NCBI GenBank assembly: GCA_039619475.1
Contig: CM077115.1
Location: 27,913,083-27,977,082 of the forward strand
Direction of reading: 5' to 3'
Source: Icerya purchasi
Lineage: Eukaryota; Arthropoda; Insecta; Hemiptera; Monophlebidae
Length of the DNA: 64,000 nucleotides
Shown here: one piece after another, positions 1 to 10,974 of the stretch
How the letters are laid out: every line of letters starts with the position of its first letter
Position numbering within the stretch: position 1 is the stretch's first letter
The notes under the pieces: model-generated
What the model was told of the DNA's origin: nothing
Seen by the model: only the letters and a program-made list of their open reading frames with translations
Databases searched by the model: none
Translations under genes and position numbers: made by a program

Positions 1-104
1 GTGGGGGGGGGGGGGGATTATGTAGAAACTAGCCGAGAATAAATTTTCCTATCTGAATTTGTCGATTTTTTATAGCACTAGTCCCCTTACTTTTTGGACA
101 AACG
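1..104. other. G homopolymer and unassigned leader
   Basis: The window opens with a run of about 14 G interrupted by one T, then about 85 bases with no recognisable coding sequence. The endonuclease frame of the following RTE-type element is only recognisable from about base 95. The G run may be a real homopolymer or an assembly edge; the sequence alone cannot tell. Confidence 0.4.
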
Positions 105-339
105 GTGTATGCACCTACGGCTGAAGCACCAGATGACGAATTAGAACAATTTTATACGGAAATAGAAACAGTACTTAAAAATTGTAAGAAGCACAAGGCT
201 ATATATCTGATAGGTGATTTTAATGCCAAAGTAGGAAACACAATAACAAACAAAGTAACTGGATCATTTGGATTGGGTAGAAGAAATGACCGTGGAGATA
301 TCTTAGTTCAATTTTGCCAGCAAAAGGAATTAACAATTA
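105..339 (+). pseudogene. RTE endonuclease fragment
   Basis: This encodes the second half of an apurinic-type endonuclease that nicks target DNA for reverse transcription. Visible landmarks are YAPT at the start, the catalytic-loop motif IGDFNAKVG, and a glycine-rich stretch followed by NDRGD. The frame continues in the piece starting at 577 once the intervening insert and one duplication copy are ignored. The N-terminal endonuclease strands with the first catalytic residues are missing. Confidence 0.75.
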
Positions 340-563
340 TACGTTTTTTATACGTTTTTTCTTTCTTCCGTAAACCGTAAATATATATATATATATATAT
401 ATATGTTATAAATACAAATGAACTGTCTATTGAACGGATCGGACTATTATTGTAATTATTTTATTTATTTATTTTATTCAATGATTTAACTCGTTTAACA
501 TAATTAATTAGTATATAAACAATGTTATATTTGTGAATTTGTGAATAATATGATGTTCGTGTA
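340..563. mobile_element. 224-bp insertion with 13-bp target duplication
   Basis: GAATTAACAATTA occurs at 327-339 and again at 564-576, exactly where the RTE endonuclease frame is interrupted; removing the insert and one copy restores the frame. The insert holds pyrimidine-rich sequence, an (AT)n run at about 380-402, and AT-rich DNA without coding signal. No clear poly-A tail or terminal inverted repeat is visible, so the class (SINE, truncated LINE or MITE) is undetermined. Confidence 0.75.
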
Positions 564-576
564 GAATTAACAATTA

Positions 577-2163
577 CTAACACCTATTTCAAACTACCAC
601 CTAGAAGACTGTATACATGGAAATCACCAAGTGATACGCCAACAAGAATAGTTCGAAATCAAATTAACTACATAATAGTGAACACACGCTTTAGGAATAG
701 TATAATATCAGTAAAAACTATGCCCAGTGCTAATGCAAAAACAGATCACAACCTACTGAAAACTGCAATACGAATAAAAGTAAAACGAATTAGGAAGAGC
801 CAAAAGTCAGGAATAAACCTACAGCTACTACAAAATCTAGAAATCCAGGAAAAAGTGAAACAAGAAGTTAACTGTAAAATACAAAAAATATGCAAGACAT
901 GGATGATATAGAGAATCGATGGGAACAAATGAAATATGCAATTAATAATGTTACAAAGGAACATTTAATGAAAAAGGGAAACCGGAATCATAAACAATGG
1001 ATGACCTTGGAAATATTAAAACTAATGGAACTTAGAAGGAATAGAAAAAATGATCTATCCAGATATAAAGAAATTGACAGAATTATTCGGAAAAAGGTAG
1101 CACAGGCAAAGGAGGAATGGTTAAGCACAAAATGCAAGGAAATCGAGGAGTACCAAATCAAACATGATGAATTTAATGTACACAATAAAATAAGAGAAAT
1201 AACACATGTTTATAAGAAGAAACATGTAACCGTTCTTAAAACAGACAGTGGCGAAATCGTAACTGAAACAACTGCGAAGAAAAAAGGTCTGGGAAACATA
1301 TATAAAAAATCTCTTTAACGACGAGGAAGGAGAGTTAGTCCAAGAAGAAGAGTCGGATACATTGTTAATTCTAGAATCAGAGGTGGAAGCTGCAATTAAA
1401 CAAGCTAAAGTAAGAAAAGCAGCAGGACCCGATAACATACAAGTTGAACTCTTGAAAATGTTGAGACCTACAGCAGTCAAAAAGATGGCTAACTTCTTCA
1501 ATTTAATTTACAGTAGTGGAAAAATGCCCAAAGAATGGTTGGAGTCCAGGTCCATTGCCATACCAAAAACCTCAAATACGTCTAAGTATGATGACCATAG
1601 ATTGATAAGTCTTATGAGCCACGTCTTAAAAGTATTCTTGCGCATAATTCATCGACGAATATCAAAAAAATGCGAAGAAAATATAAGGTGGAATCAATTT
1701 GGATTCCGTAATGGTATAGGAACACGAGAAGCACTATTCTGCATGCAAACATTAATACAAATATCACTGGAATTTCTGAAACCAGTCTATATCTGTTTCA
1801 TTGATTTTAATAAGGCATTCGACAAAGTACAACATGCATAATTAATGAAAACTTTAAAAAGTATTGGTATCGATGATGCAGATTTAAGAATTTTACAGTC
1901 CCTCTACAAAAATCAACATGCAACAGTACTAATAGACGATCAGCTGACCGGAGTAATACCAATACGAAGAGGTGTTAGGCAAGGCTGTGTGCTTTCGCCA
2001 ATGTTATTTAATTTGTATTCGGAGGTGATATTTGCACAGGCTTTAGAAGAACGGGACAAAGGAATAAGAATTGGAGGGAAAAAAATTGCAGTGATACGTT
2101 TGGCCGATGATACTGCACTGCTGGCGGAGAATATCGAAAACCTGCAGGGACTACTGAATTCAG
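577..2163 (+). pseudogene. RTE linker and reverse transcriptase, N-terminal two thirds
   Basis: Bases 577-1318 encode the basic linker between endonuclease and RT, and 1362-2163 the RT fingers and palm. RT landmarks are AAGPDNI, WLESRSIAIPK, LISLMSH, QFGFRNGIGTREA, CFIDFNKAFDKVQH, RRGVRQGCVLSPMLFNLY and the catalytic box LADDTAL. Frameshifts lie near 890-910 and 1290-1320, and an in-frame TAA sits at 1839-1841 just after the first palm motif. The frame is cut by the T-run of element A and resumes at 9775. Confidence 0.85.
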
Positions 2164-2695
2164 TTTTTTTTTTTTTTTTTTTTTTTTTTTGAAATAACTG
2201 TAAAGGGTCCCACCAGGCTAATGCCTATATTGTGGGTGCCCAAACACTTATTATCGTTTATTGTATAAATATAACGTACAATATAATATCAACGTCCGAC
2301 TATAAACTAAGCAATTACTAATAAAATAAAACAACAATCTTCTTAAATGAAGCAAATATCTTATCCTCTTAACAAAACGTATACACTTCCGATCTGGAAA
2401 TTTATAACTAATAATATTATTACACAGTATCACCGCAAACATATTCCAACCCATAAAAACAACCAGATATACAATCGGCAGAACAAATACAACACAGATG
2501 AAATAATCATAATGTAGCGCTATTAATGTTAAAAACCGAATAATATACGTCCAACGCAACATAGTTAACTACAATAAATACTCTATACAAATATCAAATA
2601 GGTAATTATGCTCTATTATGCCACATGCACTCAAGCCCGCATACCATTTTATATTGTATTTGGGGGGAGACCAAGAAACCTGCAAATTATTACTC

Positions 2696-5644
2696 CTATC
2701 TCTGCAACCAAGCAATTAACCAAATTTTTATTTTTTCCTTCCAAACTGCTAAATGCTGTTCTATCCAGATTTCCTTCGGTACCTTTAATAATAAATTCAT
2801 CAATACATTTTCTTCGACATTATCTATTTTATGATTTACCCCCCGTCTGAATTGAAAGGAAAATTCTTTAGGTACTCTGGTATTTCGCTTCTTATCTATT
2901 AATGGCAGTTGCACGTCTTGCAACTTACTTTTTAGCAGCTTGTGATAACAATACATCGCTTTTGGAGGTAGTTCCTTATTTTCTATCCACCATACAGGTT
3001 CAGAAATATTCTTGTTTCCCAGATTTCTAGAGGGAGTTATTAATTTCAGACATCTCCTTATTAAATTGCTGATTTTGCTCATTTCCGATTTTTTTGCCTC
3101 ACCCCATACTTGAACAGCATAATGTACTCTCGATGCTATTAAAGCCTTATAATACATCCTTACTACATCGTGGGGCATCAGAAATTTTAATCTATATAAC
3201 GCTGGTATGGATTGCCTTATTTTTAGAGTGAGGTTATTTATGTGCATTTTCCATGTTAATGCGTTGTCAATCACTAACCCCAGATATTTGTAGCTCTTAA
3301 CAACTTCAAGTAGCACACAATCGGAGCAATTATCGCAATGATTAGCATTCCCGTGTAACCAACCTGGACAGCGTAATATTATTTTCGGTATAATTTTTCT
3401 ATGACGACTGGGGGTCCTTATGTACATTATTTGTGTTTTTGATTTATTGATAACTATACCTCTATCATGGGCCCACCTGGTTACATTATCCAAATCTTCC
3501 TGCAGTAATTTTTCAGCAACATGTATATTTTTGTGCTTTGTCACAATGGCGAAGTCATCTGCATAAGCAAATATAGTAGAATTTTTTACGGCAGCAAAAA
3601 CCGAGTTCGTGTAGATAAGAAATAGTAATGGCGTTAAGACTGTTCCCTGCCCTAAACCCGTAGTAACGACTGCTTCTGCGCTTTGTATATTTTTGATTTT
3701 CACTATAATCTTCCGATTTGTCATGTAATTGTGAAACCATTCTTTTTGTTTACCTAATATCCCTATGTTTCCTAAATCCCGCATAAGTAAGTCATGATTC
3801 ACCGAATCAAAGGCTTTGTTTAAGTCTAAAAAAGCTACTAGAAATATACTACCTTCAGCCATACCACAGTTAACTTGATTTACAAACGATTGCAGTAACA
3901 TTGTAGTAGATTTCCCCTGCCGAAAACCAAACTGATTATCCGCAATAAGATAATTTCCTTCGAGAAATTGTCGCAAATGCGACGCAACATACTGTTCCAG
4001 AATCTTTGCAAATGCAGAAATTAACGTTATTGGCCTATAGTTTACAGTTTTTGAGCAATCCCCTCGTTTATATATCGGTTTAACGATACCTAGTTTTAAA
4101 CCTTGTGGTATACAACTAGTTTTTATTGTGTAATTAATCATTTTGGCGAGGAGCGGTATAAAAATCTTAGAGTTACTCGTTACGTCTTTAACTCGTATTT
4201 TATCCCATCCTGGCGCTTTATTTTTGTTTAATTTCCTCAATATCATTTCTACAGATCCCTCCGTGGCTAGAGGTAAATAAAAGGATGTCAAGTGATTGCT
4301 TATTTCCTCCACTGTTGATAACTGCCTATTACAAACCGAAAAACACACATCGAGATCAGCCGTAAAAGTTTCCCGAAATTCCTCAACAGTTTCCGCTGGG
4401 TTAGTAAAAGTTTTAACTAACCGCTCGTCATTAGAAGTAGCCTTTGCCCCATGTAAAATATTGTTCACCAGTTTCCATGTACTTTTTATATCATATCCTG
4501 TTTCTTTTATTTTAGTGGTGTAAAAGTTGTACTTCGCTATCCTAATTTCCTGTATTATCCAATTTCTATACTTTTTGTAGTTTCTCCTGTAAAAGTGGTT
4601 AGTAGGATTGCCTTTGGCTCTCCTGAAATAAAAGTCTCTAATTTTTATTAGGTTCAGTATTTTTAAATTTATCCATTGTTTACTATCTTTCTCTTTTTGG
4701 TTTAGGCCTCGGCCAGGGTCGAATAAGCTAGTTCTATACAACTGATCAAAAGTTTTTTGTATGCTATTATATATCTTATCCGCTGACTCATCCTTCAACA
4801 TTTTATCCCATTGGTAGGTGCGTATTTTACTGTTTAAGAGACTCCCCTGAATTATAAAATCGCGCGATTTTCTTTGACAAAAATAATTTAGTAGAGAAGC
4901 ATAACATATTATATAATGATCAGCGATTTTCGTTGTAATAACCCCAGAACATATTGTTGTTTCTTTATGTCGTACGAATATGTTATCAATGCACGTCGAG
5001 GTTACCCTATCTCGATTAATTTCTTCCCGTGTAGGTAGATTTATTAATCTAACACACCCATAGCCATTAACGATGTTTAGGAACCGATCTCCGTTACTAC
5101 TTTCTTTGAATAGATCAATATTAAAATCTCCACATACAATAATTTATTTGTTACTTATTTTCCCTAATAAATCCTCAAGTAGCACTAAAAATTCGTTGAT
5201 TGGTTTATTAGGCGATCTATATATGGCCAGTAACATTATACTAACTTTACTATTTATCGATATTTCAATGTTATTATAATCGCAAGCTCTGTTCCCTGTA
5301 CTAATTTGGGTACAATTATATTTTTCCGAAACAAAGATCAGTATGCCGCCATTAAACCTTTCTGATTTCTCAACGAAAAATTTACCATATCCCCTCAGAT
5401 TATAGTATTTTGCTTCTAGTAAGCTTATGTTAATTTCTGTTAGTACCAATATGTCAATTTTTGTGTTGAGAGTAATTGTAACGAATTCATTCCAATATTT
5501 TTTTAGACTTCTAATATTAAGGTGGAGTAACTGTAAAGGGGTCGAACTATCATTCCCCAAATGGCTAAAGGTCCTCACCTGCTCCTCCCATTTACCTAAA
5601 CTTTCAAAATTCTGACAATTTAATATATTGGGTATTTCGCACAT
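2696..5644 (-). pseudogene. Element A ORF2: endonuclease-reverse transcriptase with one stop
   Basis: One frame of 983 codons runs from 5644 to 2696, interrupted only by TAA at 5144-5146. Before the stop lies the endonuclease start (LHLNIRSL, TEIN); just after it GDFNIDL and ADHYII complete the nuclease. The last 701 codons carry the RT: KNKAPGWDKI, YRPITLIS, QFGFRQGKST, FLDLNKAFDSVNH, GQGTVLTPLLF, the catalytic FAYADDFAIV and YLGLVID. The frame ends about 500 bp before the poly-A tail. No RNase H is visible, as expected for CR1/L2-type elements. A translated product would be cut inside the nuclease domain. Confidence 0.85.
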
Positions 5645-5738
5645 ACCTACTGAAATTAATACTTAAATTCTATTATCATAATGTTAACGTACGGAAATAA
5701 CATAAACTATCTATTATACTACTATAAACTAGATTCTA

Positions 5739-6536
5739 TTATACTATTTTATTGAGATCGTCCGAGGTTTTTATTTGAAAGGAACGCTCTTGCGGGGTTT
5801 TACGAACAAAAATTTTACCATTCTTCAGCCAAGTGAACTGGTAGTTTAACAGCTTGGTTTTCTGCTTGGTTTCCCAAAACAAGGTCCGATAATATCTGGA
5901 TAGATTTTCATTAACGAAGATTTTGAGCGCGGATGAAGTGTTGCCAGTTATGTCTTTATCCCAGATAACCTGCGCCTTTTTCTTTACCATCAGCTCATCT
6001 ACGATTTTACGATTTGCTTTAACTATTACTGGGTTTGGGAAGTTTTTGTTCCTGGCCGGAAGCCGATGTACGGCCACGATATCCTCCTTTCGTATCTGAC
6101 AGTTCACTTCCCCGCCAATTTTTATTACTAAATCTTGCAAGTCTTCATTTGGCATCTGCGATACTCCATGTAATTCGAAATTTTCCCGTCTTCCGTACTG
6201 CTCTAAGAGGTGAACAGTAGCTGTTAGTTCGATTATTTTTTCGTCCTTCTGTTTCGTTTCTAGCGTCAGTCTTGCAACTTGCTCCCTCAAGAATTTTAAC
6301 TCTGCCATTATTGACTCATTTATTTTTAGTGTTTCATCATATTTATTAGATAAAAATTCCATCGTGCGCACCATTTCTGCAATGTTACTATCTATTTGCC
6401 TTAATCTGTCGGTCACATCTGCTCTTTGATGTTGCTCATCAATTTTACCGCTCTCTGTGGCTTGATTTTTTCGTTTCTTCTCATTCTCGTCAACACTATT
6501 GAGGCTTATTTGTCGCTTAGTCCTTCCCTTTGGCAT
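5739..6536 (-). CDS. Element A ORF1: coiled-coil nucleic-acid-binding protein
   Basis: This 265-aa open frame begins MPKGRTKRQ, a basic nuclear-targeting-like start, and has a long heptad-rich region at about residues 45-115, then a globular C-terminal half with LEQYGRRENFELHGV, EDIVAVHRLP and a terminal WLKNGKIFVR segment. That layout matches ORF1 proteins that bind the retrotransposon RNA (the coiled-coil plus RRM-like C-terminal type). The same protein family recurs in element N at 46866-49801. ORF2 begins 94 bases downstream in another frame. No stops or frameshifts. Confidence 0.8.
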   Translation of the reverse strand: MPKGRTKRQISLNSVDENEKKRKNQATESGKIDEQHQRADVTDRLRQIDSNIAEMVRTMEFLSNKYDETLKINESIMAELKFLREQVARLTLETKQKDEKIIELTATVHLLEQYGRRENFELHGVSQMPNEDLQDLVIKIGGEVNCQIRKEDIVAVHRLPARNKNFPNPVIVKANRKIVDELMVKKKAQVIWDKDITGNTSSALKIFVNENLSRYYRTLFWETKQKTKLLNYQFTWLKNGKIFVRKTPQERSFQIKTSDDLNKIV

Positions 6537-6586
6537 GATTATTAATTTTATGTCTATATTGAAATACGAAAAACGAATAAAATCGG

Positions 6587-9500
6587 TTTTTTTTTTTTTT
6601 TTTTTTTTTTTTTATATGATATTCCCTGATCTTCAGTATGCCGTATTTAACTGCTGTGGCTATCACGACATACCGAAACGGGATTTGCGGTTATATAGTT
6701 TTAGCTATCCTGTTTATGTTAAGAAAATTAATGACGGAATCTATTGCTGTTTGGGTGTTTGATAGCATATCGGGAAGTGTTTTATATGTTAAGAGTTTCT
6801 TAGTTGATAGGAATGCTGTGCATTCTATTAATAAGTGTTGAACGGTTGGCATGAAATTTCCCATACAGAAAGGGCACTGTGTTGGTGGAGATGTCCCATT
6901 TAGAAGGTGGTCGTGCGAGATTGCGGTGTGGCCTGTCCGCAGTCGGCTGATTATACTGAATTCTCTGCGGGAACAATTTGTTGGAGGCCACCATGGCTCG
7001 ATCGTTGTCTTTACCTGGGCCAGAAAAGTCTGACAGGCGGTCCATTGTCCCTTCCATTCTTGTTTGCTTATCGCTAGAAAGAATTGTGCCATGGATGAAG
7101 GGGGAGGCGAGTATCTGTTCTGCGGAGCTCGTAGTGCTGATTGTGCCATTGCGTTCGCTTGTTCATTCCCTCGTATTCCTGCGTGACCAGGGACCCACAT
7201 AAACGTCACCTGGCCCTCGGACTTCTGTATGTCGATGATCATACGAAGAATTTGAGTGCTTATTGTATTTCTTGTTTTAGGGCTGGATATGGCTTCTAGT
7301 GCTGTCAGAGAATCTGTGATTATTAATATCTTCTTGTTGGGCTCACACAGAGACGTGTATTGTAGCCCATATAATATGGCGTACATTTCCGCGTCTAGTA
7401 CTGTGCAACCATCATTGAGGCGGAAAGAATATGCCTTATCCGATACTACGAACGCACATGCTGTCGGTGATATGACTGTGGAGGGGTTATTCCGAGCACC
7501 ATCTGTGTATACTATAACGTGGTCGGTGTATTTATTTATTGTATTTTTGGCCATTACGATGGCGTCAGTTAGGTGCTGTCTGGAGTTGTTTTTGAGTGAT
7601 ACTATTATTGGGGACTCCCATGGGGGAACTAATGTTAGGTTTTGCATAGGGTTCATTGGATTTATATTATTTGAATTTAATAAGCCACGAACTTCAGGCA
7701 CAGGATCGTTTGAAAAACTTGGTGTGCATAGGGAGTTAATAGCAGCCACAGGAGCATGTGTCAAGGACAGAAGGGCATTACATCGTCTATGATAGTCCCT
7801 GTAGTATGACAACGGCGGGCACCCCAACAAATTGCACATACTGGATCCAGGAGTAGTACGATGAGCTCCAAGAATTGAACGAAGGGCAGAATTATGGATT
7901 GCATCTAATGAAATTATTAAGGACTGACATGCTTGGGAGTAGGCGGGACACCCGTACATGATTTTAGATAAGATGATGGATTTATACACTGATAGAAGAA
8001 GCTTGGGGTGAAAGTTATATTTAGGATTTGATAAGTATTTGATAATGCCGAGGGATTTTAAACACTTTTTTTTTAAACCTGATATGTGTGGACGCCAGGA
8101 TAGCCGGCAATCAAACAATAGTCCCAGAAATTTCACTGTAGGTTGAAAGGATATAGGATTATTATCTAGTGTGAAGGAAATAGTAGGTGAGACGGCACGT
8201 CTTTTATGGAATTCCGTATATATTGTTTTGGAAGGAGAGAACACTAGGCCGTTGTTATTTGACCAGGATTGTAATTTATTTATTGTTTTTTGGAGGATAT
8301 TTTGTGCATTGGAAGGAAGACTGGAAGATAAAGAGATGTTCAAGTCGTCGATATAAAGCCGGGCAGTAACAGGAGGCGAAATGCAGTTCATTATATCATT
8401 TATAAAGAATATAAACAAGGTTGCACTTAGGGCAGAGCCTTGTGGTATGCCATTCTCTAGTGACATAGTTATTGAATTGATATTTCCAATTTTAACTTGA
8501 AACTTTCTTTCTGTTAGAAAGTTTTTTATATAGTTGGCCATATTGCCAGTTAACCCAGCGGTTAGTAGCTTCATTAGTAGCCCCCGCCGCGATACTCGAT
8601 CAAAGGCTTTTTCCATGTCAAAAAATATTGCATGTACGCTTTGTTGATGGCAGAAAGCTGTTGAAATTTGCCGTTGTAGGCTCAATAGATGATCAGTAGA
8701 TGATCGCATTTTACGCCCTCCGGCTTGTGTAGAGGAAAGGAGGTTATTCTGTTCAAGGAAATGGATTAGACGCCTGTTCACCATTTTCTCCATTGTTTTA
8801 GATATCACATTTAGGAGAGAAATGGGCCGGTAACTAGGAAGGAGGAGAGGATCTTTGCTTGGCTTCAGGATAGGAACAATTTGGGCTAGTTTCCATTGAT
8901 GCGGGATAGAGCCTGCCATCCACACCTGGTTATATATATGGAGTAAGTAGGATTTTGCAGAAGATGGTAAATATTTTAGCATGTACGGATGCATCGAATC
9001 GGGACCAGGAGAACTATTACGCGTATGATGTGTAAGTTGGAAATTAAGTTCATTTTCTGTGAAATCGCAGTTATAAGGAGCTGTTGCATCTTGAGGGATA
9101 CACATTTCTAATGACTCTATTTCGGCTTTTCGAGCTCTAAATACATTTGTGTATGATGTGGAAGATGATGTTAAAGAAAAGTGTTCCGCAAATAAATTTG
9201 CAACTTGTGTTGTGTCAGATACTGTTGTGCCGTTGTCACTTAAATGGATAAAGGGCTTAGAACGGTTGATTCCGTTAATTGCTTTTATCTTTTCCCATGA
9301 GGAACGATTTGATGTGGTAGTCGATATTGAAGAAATAAAGACGTGCCATGATTCTTGTTTTTTAGATCGTATCATTAATCGTGCCTCGGCCCTACATTTT
9401 TTGAAGATGATTAAATCGGAGGGGAGGCCAGACGATTTGAATTTTCGTAATGCCCGTTTCCGACATCGTATTGCCATTTCAATTTCAGGGCACCACCACG

Positions 9501-9633
9501 GTACTCTGCGGGTTCGGTGGCAACCGGATGACATGGGAATTGAAGCTTTAGCAGCGTTGAAAATGGCCTGATGTAGGCGGTTAATGTTTTCTTGTACAGA
9601 CACAGATGGCTGGTTTGGGATTTCGACCTTCGA
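6587..9633 (-). mobile_element. I-group non-LTR retrotransposon, 5' truncated (element B)
   Basis: The element lies in the 5' UTR of element A, with its poly-A tail at 6587-6613 (T on the plus strand). The target AAAATCGG plus adjoining Ts is duplicated at 6579-6590 and 9634-9645. The copy begins just downstream of where an endonuclease domain would end, so ORF1 and the endonuclease were lost on insertion, but the remaining frame is open to the truncation point. That makes it younger than A and probably recent. Confidence 0.88.
6691..9603 (-). CDS. Element B ORF2 fragment: reverse transcriptase plus RNase H
   Basis: This 970-codon open frame continues upstream without a stop to the truncation at 9633. 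Order: WW-containing linker (VPWWCPEIE), RT at about residues 190-480 (SPGPDSMHP, YRPISLLNV, FFDMEKAFDRV, GIPQGSALSATLF, catalytic LYIDDLNI), thumb, RNase H at about 690-830 (YTDGARNN, LDAEMYAI, ITDSLTAL, WVPGHAGIRGNEQAN), and a C-terminal CPFC...H...C knuckle. The catalytic box is YIDD rather than YADD, and the last RNase H acidic residue appears to be Asn (GNEQAN where GNEXAD is usual). Without an endonuclease this copy could not insert autonomously. Confidence 0.88.
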   Translation of the reverse strand: MSVQENINRLHQAIFNAAKASIPMSSGCHRTRRVPWWCPEIEMAIRCRKRALRKFKSSGLPSDLIIFKKCRAEARLMIRSKKQESWHVFISSISTTTSNRSSWEKIKAINGINRSKPFIHLSDNGTTVSDTTQVANLFAEHFSLTSSSTSYTNVFRARKAEIESLEMCIPQDATAPYNCDFTENELNFQLTHHTRNSSPGPDSMHPYMLKYLPSSAKSYLLHIYNQVWMAGSIPHQWKLAQIVPILKPSKDPLLLPSYRPISLLNVISKTMEKMVNRRLIHFLEQNNLLSSTQAGGRKMRSSTDHLLSLQRQISTAFCHQQSVHAIFFDMEKAFDRVSRRGLLMKLLTAGLTGNMANYIKNFLTERKFQVKIGNINSITMSLENGIPQGSALSATLFIFFINDIMNCISPPVTARLYIDDLNISLSSSLPSNAQNILQKTINKLQSWSNNNGLVFSPSKTIYTEFHKRRAVSPTISFTLDNNPISFQPTVKFLGLLFDCRLSWRPHISGLKKKCLKSLGIIKYLSNPKYNFHPKLLLSVYKSIILSKIMYGCPAYSQACQSLIISLDAIHNSALRSILGAHRTTPGSSMCNLLGCPPLSYYRDYHRRCNALLSLTHAPVAAINSLCTPSFSNDPVPEVRGLLNSNNINPMNPMQNLTLVPPWESPIIVSLKNNSRQHLTDAIVMAKNTINKYTDHVIVYTDGARNNPSTVISPTACAFVVSDKAYSFRLNDGCTVLDAEMYAILYGLQYTSLCEPNKKILIITDSLTALEAISSPKTRNTISTQILRMIIDIQKSEGQVTFMWVPGHAGIRGNEQANAMAQSALRAPQNRYSPPPSSMAQFFLAISKQEWKGQWTACQTFLAQVKTTIEPWWPPTNCSRREFSIISRLRTGHTAISHDHLLNGTSPPTQCPFCMGNFMPTVQHLLIECTAFLSTKKLLTYKTLPDMLSNTQTAIDSVINFLNINRIAKTI

Positions 9634-10524
9634 AAAATCGGTTTTAACTTACTTCTTATCAGTTTGGTTCTTATCAGTTATTACGCTCGTATTTATACAC
9701 CGAGACTCAATTAAACGATAACAATATTTCTAACACGTAACATACGTCTATTCAAATTAAACAATTTAAAAGTTGTCCTTGAAAGTGGAAAAAAATGGCT
9801 CAGCATAAACATCAAAAAAGCCAAGTTTATGGTGGCCTCAAGATAACTAATTACAGATAAAAAAATCTATTCCTTAAGTGGTAGGGAAATCGAACGGGTA
9901 GGAAAATACAAGTATCTAGGTTGTTGGATAATGGAAAATAATGACCCGGACATAGAAATAAGAACGCGCCTCGAGATAGCCCAAGATGTATTTATGAAGA
10001 TGAAGAATGTACTTTGCAACAGAAAGTTAAATTTGGAAATCAAGAAGAAGGTGCTAAAATGTTATGTATGGTCTGTGCTCTTATACAGGTGCGAGACGTG
10101 GACACTAAAAGCACATATGGAAAAGCGCATTTCATCATTTGAAAAGTGGTGTTATCACCGGATCTGGAAGATACCATGGACTAGAAAAATGAAAAATGCG
10201 GAAGTATTACAATTGATGAAGACGAATCTGATATTAATGGATATAATTAAAAAATGCAAAATTAATTTCTTTGGACATTTCATGAGAGGATCAACATATC
10301 ACCTTCTGCACACAATTATGATGGGAGCGGTAGAGGGGACGAGGGGACGAGGAAGAAGAAGGATTTCTTGGCTCCAAAATATTAAGCAATGGACTGGAGT
10401 TACAAAAGTAGAAGAATTGTTCCAGATTGCAAGAAATCGAGACTCATTTCGTCATATGGTTGAATCCATGAAAAGTGGTTAAGCTATACCCGAATCGGGT
10501 TGCGCGAAGAAGAAGAGGGTTACA

Positions 10525-10974
10525 TCAAAGTCATTAGGCGTCTCAATTGGAGGTGTAACTGGAGATTGTACGTCATCAAGTCGAACTACAAATTTCGTTT
10601 TGAATTCTCGTTTCGGGGACTTCTCAATAGAAGTAGAAGCTGACGTTTTAGCTCAGATTCCATTTAATATTGTTTCAGATCCGATTACAAACACAATCGT
10701 AAACAATCCAACGTTTAATTTTGCTGAAGATCAACTTCGTCACGATCATGTGGACATAGTAATTGATGTCGAGTTTTATGAAGCGATTATCTCTAACGAA
10801 AGTTCACAATATGAAACAGTTTTTCTTCGTAACTCGAAATCCGGATGGATAACCAGCGGTCTATATGTGATACAAAACAAACCAAATATTGAGTACTGTG
10901 ATTTGACAACGTTCGATATCGGTGGACAATTGGAAATATTTTGGTACATCGAAGAAGCAAATTGTAAAGTGTAG
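10525..10974 (+). pseudogene. BEL/Pao aspartic-protease region fragment
   Basis: The open stretch 10600-10974 contains NPTFNF, then VDIVIDVEFYEAI, a match to the conserved Pao pattern of a D-x-L-I-G-x-D-x-Y motif downstream of the protease, then SGWITSG and a terminal FWYIEEAN that matches the FWE-x-EE linker before the Pao RT. The readable frame extends upstream to about 10525. The protease active site itself is not visible, being upstream or lost. It ends where the palindromic insertion enters. Confidence 0.75.

Larger units (their letters stand above)
2164..9770 (-). mobile_element. CR1/L2-group non-LTR retrotransposon (element A)
   Basis: On the minus strand the order is 5' UTR (9770-9634, then 6586-6537), ORF1, ORF2, about 500 bp of 3' UTR and a poly-A tail seen as T-run 2164-2190. 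It sits inside the RT frame of element O; AGTT at 2162-2165 and 9771-9774 may be a short target duplication. Element B interrupts its 5' UTR. ORF1 is open and ORF2 has one nonsense codon, so this is a fairly young copy. The endonuclease and RT style suggests a Daphne/Crack-like lineage within the CR1/L2 group; that assignment is tentative. Confidence 0.8.
95..10512 (+). mobile_element. RTE-type non-LTR retrotransposon, 5' truncated, split by insertions (element O)
   Basis: Three collinear pieces (95-339, 577-2163, 9771-10512) read as one endonuclease-reverse transcriptase protein of the RTE type, often annotated in insects as craniofacial development protein 2-like. The piece breaks coincide with two insertions: a 224-bp insert flanked by a 13-bp duplication, and element A at 2164-9770. 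The 3' end is a short GAA-rich tail near 10500-10512, as is common for this group. The frame carries stops and frameshifts, so it is dead. It directly abuts BEL/Pao protease sequence at its 3' end, so it was probably inserted in that element, whose upstream half would lie outside the window. Confidence 0.8.

Noticed and set aside
7256..7792. 178-codon plus-strand frame
   Set aside because: Shadow of the intact minus-strand RT-RNase H frame of element B.
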